Positions 50,214-59,409 of a stretch of 64,000 nt of DNA are shown here, piece by piece (within the stretch, counting starts at the first letter, position 1; every line of letters starts with the position of its first letter). The translations under genes were made by a program, and so were the position numbers. The notes under the pieces were generated by a model. The model ran no database searches and was not told where the DNA came from. It worked only from the letters and a program-made list of their open reading frames with translations. Source of the stretch: CAZRQL01 sp964602415 (GTDB lineage: Bacteria; Bacteroidota; Bacteroidia; Cytophagales; Flammeovirgaceae); assembly GCA_964602415.1 (NCBI GenBank), contig CAZRQL010000004.1, positions 1 to 64,000 on the forward strand. Direction: 5' to 3'.

Positions 50214-52130
50214 ATGAAACGAATCAAAAATTTGGAGGACTACGCAGTGGCCTACCGCAAAAGTGTCAACACGCCCGAAGATTTTTGGGCAGACCAAGCC
50301 CGAGACGGTTTTCTGTGGCGTCGAAAATGGGACAAGGTGCTGGACTACAGTTTCGATGACTTTTACTGCAAATGGTTTGTAGGGGCTAAACTAAACATCA
50401 CAGAAAACTGTTTAGACCGCCATCTGCTAGAAAAAGGAGACGCCATAGCCATTTCGTGGGTTCCCAATGACCCCAAAGAATCAGACAGAATTTTCACGTA
50501 CCGCCAACTTCACGAAGAAGTATGCCGCTTTGCGAACATGCTTAAAAAAAATGGTGTCAAAAAAGGCGACCGTGTTACATTTTATATGCAAATGGTTCCC
50601 GAGTTGGCGATTGGGATTTTGGCCTGTGCGAGGATTGGAGCCATTCATTCTGTGGTGTTTGCGGGTTTTTCGGCTGAGGCATTGGCCAGCCGAATAGACG
50701 ATGCCCAATCTAAAATCATATTAACGGGCGATGGCGCGTACCGAGGCCCTAAGGCCTTCCCTCTCAAGCCCACAGTCGATGAAGCATTGAGCCTATGTAC
50801 AGGCAACTCAATTGAAAAAGTTATTGTATTGAAGCGCACCAACGAGCCTGTTTCCATGACAGAGGGTCGTGACTACTGGCTTGATGAAGAGTTGGAGGGT
50901 ATGAGTACCTATTGCGAGCCTGAGATCATGGATGCCGAAGACCCGCTTTTTATCCTTTATACCTCAGGCTCGACCGGCAAACCCAAAGGGGTGCTTCATA
51001 CTTGCGGAGGTTATATGGTTTATACGGCCTACACCTTCCGCAATGTGTTTCAGTATGAAGAAGGCGATGTGTATTGGTGTACCGCTGACATTGGTTGGAT
51101 TACGGGGCACTCTTATATTGTCTATGGCCCTTTGCTGGAGGGAGCGCACAGTGTGATGTTTGAGGGCATACCCACTTATCCCGATGCAGGCAGGTTCTGG
51201 CGGATTATAGACCGCCTCAAGGTCAATATCTTCTACACCGCCCCCACCGCAATACGCGCACTGATGGCCTTTGGCTTGGAGTACATCCAACTCTATAAAT
51301 TAAGTACTCTCAAAATATTGGGCACTGTCGGAGAGCCTATCAATACCGAAGCATGGCATTGGTATCATCAGCATATCGGCAAATTTCGCTGCCCTATCGT
51401 GGATACTTGGTGGCAGACCGAGACTGGCGGGATGATGATTTCGCCCGTCGCGGGTATTGTACCCACCAAACCCGGCTATGCAACCCTGCCTTTGCCGGGA
51501 GTACAGCCCGTTTTGCTGGATGCAGAAGGCAAAGAACTCAAGCACAAAAATGCAGAAGGAAACCTGTGCATCAAATTCCCTTGGCCGGCTATGCTGCGCA
51601 CCACATGGGGAGACCACGAGCGTTGCAAACAGACTTATTTCTCTACCTATAAAGGCTACTATTTTACGGGCGACGGTTGCAAACGCGACGAAGACGGATA
51701 CTACCGCATCTTGGGAAGGGTGGACGATGTCATCAACGTATCGGGGCACAGACTTGGAACCGCCGAAATCGAAAACGCCATCAATAGACATTCTGCTGTC
51801 ATTGAGTCTGCTGTGGTGGGATACCCTCACGAAATCAAAGGACAGGGAATCTATGCCTATGTCATTTGCGACAGTGACAAAACATTGGATATCGCCATTG
51901 ACGACCTCAAAAAAGAAATCATCGCTACCGTTACCAAACACATAGGCCCCATTGCCAAACCCGACAAAGTGCAACTCGTCAGGGGGCTGCCCAAAACGCG
52001 CTCAGGAAAAATCATGCGCCGCATCTTGCGGAAAGTGGCCGAAGGCGATTTTACCAATTTTGGCGACACCTCCACCCTGCTCGACCCAACCATTGTGGAG
52101 AGCATCATAGAAGGCGCACAAAAGGACTGA
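50214..52130 (+). CDS. acs: Acetyl-CoA synthetase
   Basis: The 638-residue protein has the AMP-binding signature 'LYTSGSTGKPKGVLHTCGGY', 'WWQTETGGMMISP', 'GYYFTGDGCKRDEDGYYRILGRVDDVINVSGHRLGTAEIE' and the C-terminal lysine motif 'PKTRSGKIMRRILRK', the residue regulated by acetylation in other bacteria. Length and order match AMP-forming Acs. It activates acetate to acetyl-CoA for central metabolism and is followed by a terminator. Confidence 0.97.
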   Translation: MKRIKNLEDYAVAYRKSVNTPEDFWADQARDGFLWRRKWDKVLDYSFDDFYCKWFVGAKLNITENCLDRHLLEKGDAIAISWVPNDPKESDRIFTYRQLHEEVCRFANMLKKNGVKKGDRVTFYMQMVPELAIGILACARIGAIHSVVFAGFSAEALASRIDDAQSKIILTGDGAYRGPKAFPLKPTVDEALSLCTGNSIEKVIVLKRTNEPVSMTEGRDYWLDEELEGMSTYCEPEIMDAEDPLFILYTSGSTGKPKGVLHTCGGYMVYTAYTFRNVFQYEEGDVYWCTADIGWITGHSYIVYGPLLEGAHSVMFEGIPTYPDAGRFWRIIDRLKVNIFYTAPTAIRALMAFGLEYIQLYKLSTLKILGTVGEPINTEAWHWYHQHIGKFRCPIVDTWWQTETGGMMISPVAGIVPTKPGYATLPLPGVQPVLLDAEGKELKHKNAEGNLCIKFPWPAMLRTTWGDHERCKQTYFSTYKGYYFTGDGCKRDEDGYYRILGRVDDVINVSGHRLGTAEIENAINRHSAVIESAVVGYPHEIKGQGIYAYVICDSDKTLDIAIDDLKKEIIATVTKHIGPIAKPDKVQLVRGLPKTRSGKIMRRILRKVAEGDFTNFGDTSTLLDPTIVESIIEGAQKD

Positions 52131-52147
52131 AGATTGGACTCTGAATT

Positions 52148-52188
52148 AAAAAAAGGGGGGTCTGAAAAGCCAAGACACCTTTTTTTTT
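52148..52188 (+). terminator. Terminator after acs
   Basis: A-run plus GGGGGGTCT pairs with AGACACC plus T-run across an eight- to nine-base loop, with one mismatch and two G-U pairs. A run of at least nine T follows. Confidence 0.7.
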
Positions 52189-52274
52189 ATTTAGCAGGGA
52201 TTAAGCAATAGGTAAAAACAGCATTCACAGGTTAAATTATTGAGAATCGGCTATCGCTATGGTACAAGGGCATT

Positions 52275-52464
52275 CATCCCTTAGGGATGGCATACAATCG
52301 CCCCAAAGGAAAATCTCATCTACTCCCATCTCGCCCCAATGGGGCTTTTTGGCTCGTTTTCGCCAATCTGTTACCACCTGCTAAAGACTCCGCAGGAGCT
52401 GTGTATGACCGAGATGACGGAGCTATGGTGGTGGCATTTGCGATGGTTTTAGCTCCATAGGGGC
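52275..52464. repeat. Cluster of short palindromes
   Basis: Four short palindromes are packed in about 190 bp: CATCCCT-T-AGGGATG (52275-52289), GCCCC-AAT-GGGGC (52333-52345), CTCC-GCA-GGAG (52388-52398) and GCTCC-ATA-GGGGC (52452-52464). Between them, GGAGCTATGG near 52420 is the inverse of the last element's CCATAG half. The region looks like a dispersed intergenic repeat of the type seen in Bacteroidota genomes. No convincing gene lies inside. Confidence 0.6.
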
Positions 52465-52508
52465 AAAATATGAATAGATTGCGCTTAATTTGCACCAAAA
52501 CCTGATGT

Positions 52509-55286
52509 ATGTCTGCGTACAATCCTGCGGAAATTGAGCCAAAATGGCAACAATATTGGTTTGATAACCAAGTCTATAAAACCATAGAAGACCCTTCCAA
52601 GCCCAAATATTACGTCTTGGATATGTTTCCCTATCCTTCGGGTGCGGGCTTGCATGTAGGGCATCCTTTGGGATACATAGCCACCGATATTGTGGCACGT
52701 TACAAGCGCGCCAAGGGCTACAACGTGCTGCATCCCATGGGCTTTGACTCTTTTGGGCTGCCGGCGGAGCAGTATGCCATAGATACAGGCCAGCATCCCG
52801 CCATTACCACCGAGCAAAATATCGCCACTTTCAAAGCCCAGTTGGCCAAAATCGGGTTTTGTTATGATTGGGAACGCGAAGTGCGCACCTCTTCGCCCGA
52901 CTACTACCGCTGGACGCAATGGATTTTTTTGCAACTCTTCGATAGTTGGTACGACAAAAAAGCGGACAAAGCCCGCCCGATTGCGGAGTTGGTGGCGGAG
53001 TTTGAGGCAAACGGCAACCTGCGCGTTCAGGCGGCTTGCGACGAAAAAACACAGCCTTTTGATGCCCAGACATGGAAAGCGTACAGTGAGAGGCAAAAAT
53101 CAGACGTGCTGCTCTGTTACCGGCTAACTTATTTGGATGAGGCGGTGGTCAATTGGTGTGCGGCCTTGGGGAGTGTATTGGCCAACGACGAGGTCAAAGA
53201 CGGGCTTTCCGAGCGCGGCGGCCATCCGGTAGAGCGCAAAAAGATGCGTCAGTGGATGATGCGCATCACCGCTTACGCCGAGCGATTGGAGCGAAATCTG
53301 GAGCACTTGGACTGGTCGGAGGCCATGAAAGAGACCCAGCGCAATTGGATTGGCCGCTCTCAGGGCTGCGAACTGCATTTTTCCTTAGAGAATAGTCCTC
53401 TGAAAATCACTGTTTTCACCACCAGAATAGACACCATTTTTGGGGTGAGTTTTTTGAGTTTGGCGCCCGAATACGAAAACTTAGCTTCTATCATCGCGCC
53501 CTCACAGGCCGACCAAGTCCAGCAGTACCTCGAAAAAGCCCTTAACCGCTCAGAGCGCGACCGTCAATCCGACATCAAAACTGTTTCGGGGGTGTTTACG
53601 GGCAGCCATGCCATTCATCCGTTGAGCGGTGCAAAAGTGCCTGTATGGGTGGCGGACTATGTGCTGGCAGGCTATGGGACGGGTGCGGTGATGGGTGTGC
53701 CCGCCTCAGACGAGCGAGATTTTAGGTTTGCCAAACATTTTGGCCTGCCTGTTGTGCCCGTCATCGACCAGACCAAAGTAGATGAACGAGGCTTTGTGGT
53801 TGAGCCTTTTGGTGAAAAAAGAGGTACGCTCATTAACTCAGACTTTTTAAACGGTCTGTCTGTGCCCAAAGCCATCGAAGCGGCCTTGCAGGAAATAGAA
53901 AAACGCAATATCGGGGTCAGAAGAACCAACTTCAAGCTGCGCGATGCTGTCTTTGGTCGCCAAAGGTACTGGGGTGAGCCAATCCCTATTTACTACCAAG
54001 ACGGTATCCCCAAAGCGGTGGAAGACTTACCTTTGGTCTTGCCCGAAATTTCGCATTACAAGCCCACCGAGACGGGAGAGCCGCCGCTGGCAAGGGCGCA
54101 AGATTGGAAATACAAAGGAGTTTACGACTACGAACTGACTACCATGCCCGGCTGGGCCGGCTCGAGTTGGTATTTCCTCAGATACATGGATCCACAAAAC
54201 CAAGATTCTTTTTGCCAAAAAGATAAATCAAGCTACTGGGCTTCGGTGGACTTGTATGTGGGCGGTACGGAGCACGCCACAGGGCATTTGCTTTATGCGC
54301 GGTTTTGGACAATGTTCCTCTACGACAGAGGATGGATAGGCCATGAAGAGCCTTTCCAAAAATTGGTCAATCAAGGCATGATTCAGGGACGCAGTTCGCT
54401 GATTTACAAAGTAAAAAACCAAAGTAAATTCGCCTCGCTGGAATTGAAAGACTCCTACGACTGCCAAGAACTGCATGTGGACGTATCTATGGTCAAAAAT
54501 GATATTTTGGACATAGAAAAGTTCAAGCAGTGGCGTCCCGAATACGCCCAAGCGGAGTTTTTGATGAAAGAAGACAAGTTTGTTTGTGGTTATCAGGTAG
54601 AGAAAATGTCCAAAAGGTGGTACAACGTGGTAAACCCAGATGATGTAGTGGCTCAGTATGGAGCGGATACCTTGAGGCTTTATGAGATGTTTTTGGGGCC
54701 TTTGGAGCTTTCCAAGCCTTGGAGCACCCAAGGCATTGACGGAGTGGCGCGCTTTCTCAAAAAGTTGTGGCGGCTTTTTTATAGCGATAAAGGAGAATTT
54801 TTGCCACAATCCACTCCACCTAACGACCAAGAACTGCGGGTTTTGCACAAATGCATCAAAAAAATCACCCAAGACTACGAAAACCTCAGCCTCAATACCG
54901 CCGTGAGCAATTTTATGATTGCCGTAAACGACCTCACAGACCTAAAATGTAATAGTAAAGCCGTTTTGGAACAATTTTTGGTCATTTTAGCACCTTTTGC
55001 GCCGCACATCGCCCAAGAACTTTGGCAGGCACTGGACAACGAGCAACTCATTTTGGATGCGCCCTTCCCGCAATGGGACGAGCAATACACCCAAGAGGAC
55101 AGTTTTCAGTGCGCCATACAAGTAAATGGCAAGCTCAGGGCTACACTCGCGCTGCCCATCGACATGCCTCAAAGCGAAGTTGAGGCTCATGTGCTCACCC
55201 ACGAAACCGTACAAAAATGGCTCGAAGGCAAAACACCTAAAAAAGTAATCGTCATCCCCAAAAAATTGGTCAACGTGGTGGTGTAA
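52509..55286 (+). CDS. leuS: Leucyl-tRNA synthetase
   Basis: The 925-residue protein starts 'MSAYNPAEIEPKWQQYWFDNQ' and has the HIGH-type motif 'PYPSGAGLHVGHPLGYIATDI', the CP1 editing domain ('VYYTTRxDT'-like 'VFTTRIDTIFGVSFLSLAPE', 'GTGAVMGVPASDERDF'), 'MDPQN', and the KMSKR signature in 'VEKMSKRWYNVVNPDD'. An insertion of about 60 residues precedes KMSKR, common in Bacteroidota LeuRS. It charges tRNA-Leu and is followed by a shared terminator. Confidence 0.97.
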   Translation: MSAYNPAEIEPKWQQYWFDNQVYKTIEDPSKPKYYVLDMFPYPSGAGLHVGHPLGYIATDIVARYKRAKGYNVLHPMGFDSFGLPAEQYAIDTGQHPAITTEQNIATFKAQLAKIGFCYDWEREVRTSSPDYYRWTQWIFLQLFDSWYDKKADKARPIAELVAEFEANGNLRVQAACDEKTQPFDAQTWKAYSERQKSDVLLCYRLTYLDEAVVNWCAALGSVLANDEVKDGLSERGGHPVERKKMRQWMMRITAYAERLERNLEHLDWSEAMKETQRNWIGRSQGCELHFSLENSPLKITVFTTRIDTIFGVSFLSLAPEYENLASIIAPSQADQVQQYLEKALNRSERDRQSDIKTVSGVFTGSHAIHPLSGAKVPVWVADYVLAGYGTGAVMGVPASDERDFRFAKHFGLPVVPVIDQTKVDERGFVVEPFGEKRGTLINSDFLNGLSVPKAIEAALQEIEKRNIGVRRTNFKLRDAVFGRQRYWGEPIPIYYQDGIPKAVEDLPLVLPEISHYKPTETGEPPLARAQDWKYKGVYDYELTTMPGWAGSSWYFLRYMDPQNQDSFCQKDKSSYWASVDLYVGGTEHATGHLLYARFWTMFLYDRGWIGHEEPFQKLVNQGMIQGRSSLIYKVKNQSKFASLELKDSYDCQELHVDVSMVKNDILDIEKFKQWRPEYAQAEFLMKEDKFVCGYQVEKMSKRWYNVVNPDDVVAQYGADTLRLYEMFLGPLELSKPWSTQGIDGVARFLKKLWRLFYSDKGEFLPQSTPPNDQELRVLHKCIKKITQDYENLSLNTAVSNFMIAVNDLTDLKCNSKAVLEQFLVILAPFAPHIAQELWQALDNEQLILDAPFPQWDEQYTQEDSFQCAIQVNGKLRATLALPIDMPQSEVEAHVLTHETVQKWLEGKTPKKVIVIPKKLVNVVV

Positions 55287-55414
55287 AGTGTGTTTACAAT
55301 ACCGTAGTTAGGTTTGTAGGACGGCTGTGCGATTGCATTATGCCATCCTTGATGGGGCTTGTTTGGGAAATATGATTTGATAGAATTTGGTGTTGGCACT
55401 GCATGATTGGGATA

Positions 55415-55447
55415 AAACAATCCCCCCAGATGTTGGGGGGATTGTTT
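55415..55447. terminator. Bidirectional terminator between leuS and secDF
   Basis: AAACAATCCCCCC (55415-55427) and GGGGGGATTGTTT (55435-55447) form a perfect 13-pair stem with a seven-base loop, flanked by A on one side and T on the other. It serves both converging genes and directly abuts the secDF stop codon. Confidence 0.9.
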
Positions 55448-58441
55448 TTAGCTTGCCGAGGCCGTTTTCTTGGATTCTCTCCAACGGTCGAATGAATAAG
55501 AGATGGGAGTAGCAATGTAAATAGACGAATAAGTACCAAAGGCTATGCCTATCAACACAGAATAAGCAAAGCCTCTCAAGGAGTCGCCACCCAAAGCCAA
55601 TAGCGTGGCCACCACCAGCAAAGTAGTCATCGAGGTCAAAATGGTTCGGCTCAGAGTGCTGTTCATGGCATCGTTGAGCGATTTTTCAATTCCCAAAGTG
55701 GGAGAGTAATATTCGCGAATCCTATCAAAGACAACCACGGTGTCGTTGATGGAATAGCCTATCACGGTCAGCACCGCCGCTACAAATACTTGGTCTATTT
55801 CAAAACCGAACCCAAGTACGCTGGCTATGCCCATAAAAGCAAAGACCATAAGCGTATCGTGCACCAGTGCAACGATAGCCCCTACACTAAAAGATACCCT
55901 CCTAAACCTGATTAAGATATACAAAAAGATAGCACCCAAAGAAAACAAAATCGAAGTTCCGGCTGAGTTGCGAACGTCCAGCGCAATGGTGCCTTCCACT
56001 TTAGAACTGCTGGGTATGGTAAAGGTGCCCTCTAAGGCCTTGCTGTCGTCGTTGTCGCTGAATTTGAGCTTGGTAAATGCCTCAAGTTTGGTTTTCAAAG
56101 TGGTCAATACGATTGAGTCGGCTTGGGAGCTTTCGTCATTGAGCAGGTAGTTGGTGGTGATTTTGAGGGCTTTGTCGGTGTCGTAGGTCTTGACTTCGGC
56201 ACTCAGTTCTCCCAAAGCCGATCTGACTTGGGTAGGCTCTTGGGGGGTTGAAAATTCGACCACATAAGAACGCCCGCCACTGAAATCAACCCCAAATTTT
56301 GGGGGAGCCACCACAAAACAAATCAATCCCAATCCCAAAAGAGCACCGGAGAAGATAAACGAAAACTTGCGTTGGCTCAAGAAATCAAGATTCGCATTGA
56401 CAAATGTGTTTTTCAGTATGTTGCCTTGAAAAGACAGCGGCGAATCGTTGCCTTTGCGGGTCATGTAGTCTATGATAAGGCGAGAAACAAAAACAGCGGT
56501 AAAAAAAGAGCAGGAAATACCAATAATGAGGGTAATGGCAAAGCCTTTGATGGGGCCAAGCCCGAATAGCATCAAAAACAGTGCGGTCAGCAAAGTGGTT
56601 AGGTTGGAGTCCACAATCGTCCAATAAGCCCTGTCAAAGCCTTTTTTGATGGCATCGGTCAAAAGCAAGCCTTTGCTCATCTCTTCTTTGATGCGTTCAA
56701 AAATCAACACGTTGGCATCCACCGCCATACCCATAGTCAAAACGATACCCGCTATACCGGGCAAGGTAAGAGCCGCTCCAAAGTTGGTCAATACGCCAAT
56801 AATAAAGAACAAGTTAAACAGTAAAGCTAAGTTAGCCACCAAACCCGCACGGGCGTAGTAGAGCAACATAAAAGCAACGATAAGCAAAAACCCAATTGCA
56901 GCAGACATAAGACCTTGTCCTTGAGCTACTTTACCCAAAGAAGGTCCTACGACGGCTTCTTCTACGATGCGGGGTTTTGCAGGCAGCTTGCCGGTTTGCA
57001 GGACGTTGGCCAAATCGCTGGCTTCTTCTATGGTAAAACTGCCGGTGATTTGTGAGCTTCCCCCGTCTATCTCGCCTTGTACGGTAGGGGCTGAATAGAC
57101 TTCATTGTCCAATACGATGGCTATTTTGCCTTTGGGGTTTTGGCTGGCGGCTTGCTTGGTCATTTTTGCCCACTCTCTTGAGCCGCTCACAGACATCTGC
57201 ATCGAAACGTAAGGCTTGCGGTCTAAGGGGTGAAAATCGCGGTAGGCATTGATGACCTCGCTACCAGTCAAACGGGCTTTGCCGCCCCGCTCGCGCTTCA
57301 AAAAATACAAAGGCAAGCGGGTGTCTTTGTCTGACATAGGCTTAACACCCCAATAAGCATCTACCCCCTGAGGGAGGCGTTTTTTTACGGCGGGGTTGTC
57401 AAAAATCTCATTGATCAAGGCCGTATCGGTGGCCTCATAAAAAAGTGCATCAAAAGCAGCTATCTCTTGCTGCGCACCTCGCTGGAGTTTGAAAAGATTG
57501 GAAACCTCATCTGATTTGGATTTTGTGGTGTCGGAAGCGGTAGAACTGGTGTCTTTTTTGACAAACAACTCATCCTCATCTTGGGATGCTTTTTTTGTGG
57601 TATCGGAATCTATTTTTAGGTCTTCGCCTATCGGACTGCGGCCTTCTTCTTTTTTGGCCTTTTGCATCTGTACCAAGTATTTGTCAATGCTCTGGATAGC
57701 AGGAAAAACCTTTGCCAAAGGCACAACTTCCAAAAATTCCAATTTTGCTTCGCGGGCTATGAGTTTGCGCACGCGGTCAGGGTTGTCGGCACCGGGTAGT
57801 TCTACCTGTATGCGCCCTGCTCCGGGTATGAGTTGGATGTTGGGCTGTGATACCCCAAACTTGTCTATGCGGGCGCGGATGATGTCATAAGCGCGTTTGA
57901 CCGAGCCTTCTACCTCCTCTTTGACATATTTAATCACCTCATCATCAGACGAATTGAACTCTATCCTGCCTTTGGATGAACTGGTGGCAAATACATCGGC
58001 GAGCTTGGTGTTGGGTGCTATTTTGGCAAAACTGTCAAAAAACCTGTCCACCAATCCCGAACCTCGGTTTATGCTTTGAGACTTGGCGGCTTTGAGTGCC
58101 TTTTGAAACTCAGGGCTGTCTGCCGCATCGCCTGCCAAGCCAATGAGTATGTCCTCAGGCGAAACCTCCAGAAGTACGTGCATACCTCCCTGTAAATCAA
58201 GCCCCAAACCAAGTTCAAACTGCTTGATTTTTTTTAGGGATTGCCCCAAAAAAACAGGCTTATTCCAAAGAGAGTCGGTAAAACGCTGCTTACGGCGCAA
58301 ATCTATTTTGCCCTCAGCCGTTTTGGCATATTCGTCAGCCTTGCGCTGAATAGACCTCGAAACAAAGGTCATAGATAGGTAATAGGTACATACCAATACC
58401 AAAATAATGGTCAGGAATAAAATCCCGAATTTGTTTTTCAT
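55448..58441 (-). CDS. secDF: Fused protein translocase subunits SecD-SecF
   Basis: From the ATG at 58441 the protein is 997 residues. SecD has 'FELGLGLDLQGGMHVLLEV', a large periplasmic region with an extra low-complexity stretch ('DTSSTASDTTKSKSDEVSN'), and membrane helices with 'GMAVDANVLIFERIKEE'. The SecF half begins near residue 690 ('KFGVDFSGGRSYVVEF') and has 'VIGYSINDTVVVFDRIRE'. SecDF uses the proton motive force to pull proteins through SecYEG. A fused form is usual in Bacteroidota. Confidence 0.96.
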   Translation of the reverse strand: MKNKFGILFLTIILVLVCTYYLSMTFVSRSIQRKADEYAKTAEGKIDLRRKQRFTDSLWNKPVFLGQSLKKIKQFELGLGLDLQGGMHVLLEVSPEDILIGLAGDAADSPEFQKALKAAKSQSINRGSGLVDRFFDSFAKIAPNTKLADVFATSSSKGRIEFNSSDDEVIKYVKEEVEGSVKRAYDIIRARIDKFGVSQPNIQLIPGAGRIQVELPGADNPDRVRKLIAREAKLEFLEVVPLAKVFPAIQSIDKYLVQMQKAKKEEGRSPIGEDLKIDSDTTKKASQDEDELFVKKDTSSTASDTTKSKSDEVSNLFKLQRGAQQEIAAFDALFYEATDTALINEIFDNPAVKKRLPQGVDAYWGVKPMSDKDTRLPLYFLKRERGGKARLTGSEVINAYRDFHPLDRKPYVSMQMSVSGSREWAKMTKQAASQNPKGKIAIVLDNEVYSAPTVQGEIDGGSSQITGSFTIEEASDLANVLQTGKLPAKPRIVEEAVVGPSLGKVAQGQGLMSAAIGFLLIVAFMLLYYARAGLVANLALLFNLFFIIGVLTNFGAALTLPGIAGIVLTMGMAVDANVLIFERIKEEMSKGLLLTDAIKKGFDRAYWTIVDSNLTTLLTALFLMLFGLGPIKGFAITLIIGISCSFFTAVFVSRLIIDYMTRKGNDSPLSFQGNILKNTFVNANLDFLSQRKFSFIFSGALLGLGLICFVVAPPKFGVDFSGGRSYVVEFSTPQEPTQVRSALGELSAEVKTYDTDKALKITTNYLLNDESSQADSIVLTTLKTKLEAFTKLKFSDNDDSKALEGTFTIPSSSKVEGTIALDVRNSAGTSILFSLGAIFLYILIRFRRVSFSVGAIVALVHDTLMVFAFMGIASVLGFGFEIDQVFVAAVLTVIGYSINDTVVVFDRIREYYSPTLGIEKSLNDAMNSTLSRTILTSMTTLLVVATLLALGGDSLRGFAYSVLIGIAFGTYSSIYIATPISYSFDRWRESKKTASAS

Positions 58442-58505
58442 GTTTTTGTTTAATTTAATTTTTTTTTTAAATAGCAGAAAAAGGGTAGTCTTTTTGAGAA
58501 AAAAA

Positions 58506-58841
58506 CTACGGCGCATTTTTGACTATATAGCCCCTAAAGAGTGCTTTAACGAAATCCAAAGGTATTTTAGGGCTTTGTCTGAGAGAAGGCGGAAAAATCT
58601 CAAAGGGAAGTACCCAACCATCTGCCTGACAAAACCAATCAAGACCTCCATCGCTGCAAGGATGAAAAAAGAAATGAGCTGAACCCACCAAAACCTGAGC
58701 TACATCAAGCTGTTGAGGCTGTGGACTTTGCTCTTCGTCGTTTGTTTGCTCAAAGCAATAAATTGGTTTCTCCCACCGATTGAATACAGTAGAAGACAAA
58801 CCTACCAGAGCCAAAAAAAATATAAAAGCCTTGAATTTCAC
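58506..58841 (-). CDS. Small exported protein, unknown, GTG start
   Basis: A GTG at 58841 gives 111 residues with a signal or anchor sequence ('MKFKAFIFFLALVGLSSTVF') and a mature part with four cysteines and many aromatics ('HFFFHPCSDGGLDWFCQADGW'). An exact promoter ends six bases upstream, which supports this start over the longer frame to 58928. It lies 64 bp before secDF on the same strand. I do not recognise the family. Confidence 0.6.
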   Translation of the reverse strand: MKFKAFIFFLALVGLSSTVFNRWEKPIYCFEQTNDEEQSPQPQQLDVAQVLVGSAHFFFHPCSDGGLDWFCQADGWVLPFEIFPPSLRQSPKIPLDFVKALFRGYIVKNAP

Positions 58842-58847
58842 AGGGCG

Positions 58848-58876
58848 CAAAACTAAAGAACTTTTTGAAATATCAA
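58848..58876 (-). promoter_or_regulatory. Promoter of the small exported gene and possibly secDF
   Basis: On the minus strand TTG (58874-58876), an 18-bp spacer and TAGTTTTG (58848-58855) match the Bacteroidota promoter. The GTG start lies only six bases beyond, suggesting a leaderless or nearly leaderless transcript. Confidence 0.65.
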
Positions 58877-58948
58877 GTTTTTTTAACGGCAAATTAAGAA
58901 TTCTCAAAAAGCGAAATGTATAGCGCAAGGCCTTTCGCAGTTGTAAAT

Positions 58949-59347
58949 TTAGCTTTGTTCACCGCGTAGAGCCTCTATTTGCTCAATGGTTAAGCCTGTA
59001 TATTTGGCTATTTTTTCGTTAGTCTCGTTATCTGCCAACATAATTTTTGCAATCTCCATTTCCCTTTCCCCCACCGCTGCCTCTACCGCTGCCTCAACCG
59101 CCTCTTCTACCGCTGTCTCGATGGCACTTTTCATACCCCAATATTGGATGAGGGTTTCTTCGTAGATAGCCCGCTGCTCCGCACTCAAAGCCNNNNNNNN
59201 NNNNNNNNNNNNNNNNNNNNNNNNNNNNNNNNNNNNNNNNNNNNNNNNNNNNNNNNNNNNNNNNNNNNNNNNNNNNNNNNNNNNNNNNNNNNCACCGAAA
59301 AGTTTCTTGAAGCCGAAATCTGTATAGGGATTGATATAGCGTGCCAT
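58949..59347 (-). CDS. Rpn-family recombination-promoting nuclease/transposase, interrupted by an assembly gap
   Basis: The N-terminus 'MARYINPYTDFGFKKLFG' is the typical start of Rpn (PD-(D/E)XK) proteins. After the 100-N gap the C-terminal part follows: 'LSAEQRAIYEETLIQYWGMKSAIETAVEEAVEAAVEAAVGEREMEIAKIML' in pieces, with an Ala/Glu repeat typical of the family. Family members are about 300 residues, so several hundred bases are probably hidden in the gap. Rpn genes exist in many near-identical copies, which explains the assembly break. Activity cannot be judged because the catalytic part is missing. Confidence 0.75.
   Translation of the reverse strand: MARYINPYTDFGFKKLFGXXXXXXXXXXXXXXXXXXXXXXXXXXXXXXXXXXALSAEQRAIYEETLIQYWGMKSAIETAVEEAVEAAVEAAVGEREMEIAKIMLADNETNEKIAKYTGLTIEQIEALRGEQS
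59193..59292. other. Assembly gap of 100 N
   Basis: Exactly one hundred N, the conventional placeholder for a gap of unknown length, lie inside the Rpn-like gene. Confidence 1.
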
Positions 59348-59409
59348 CGAAGTACGAAGTTTTGATTATAAACAAAATTACCAAATCCTTGGTGCCTTGT
59401 CTGTCAAAA

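Noticed and set aside
52316..52522. Minus-strand frame of 68 codons in the acs-leuS gap
   Set aside because: It consists of the palindrome cluster and overlaps the leuS start; its peptide reflects repeats rather than a protein.
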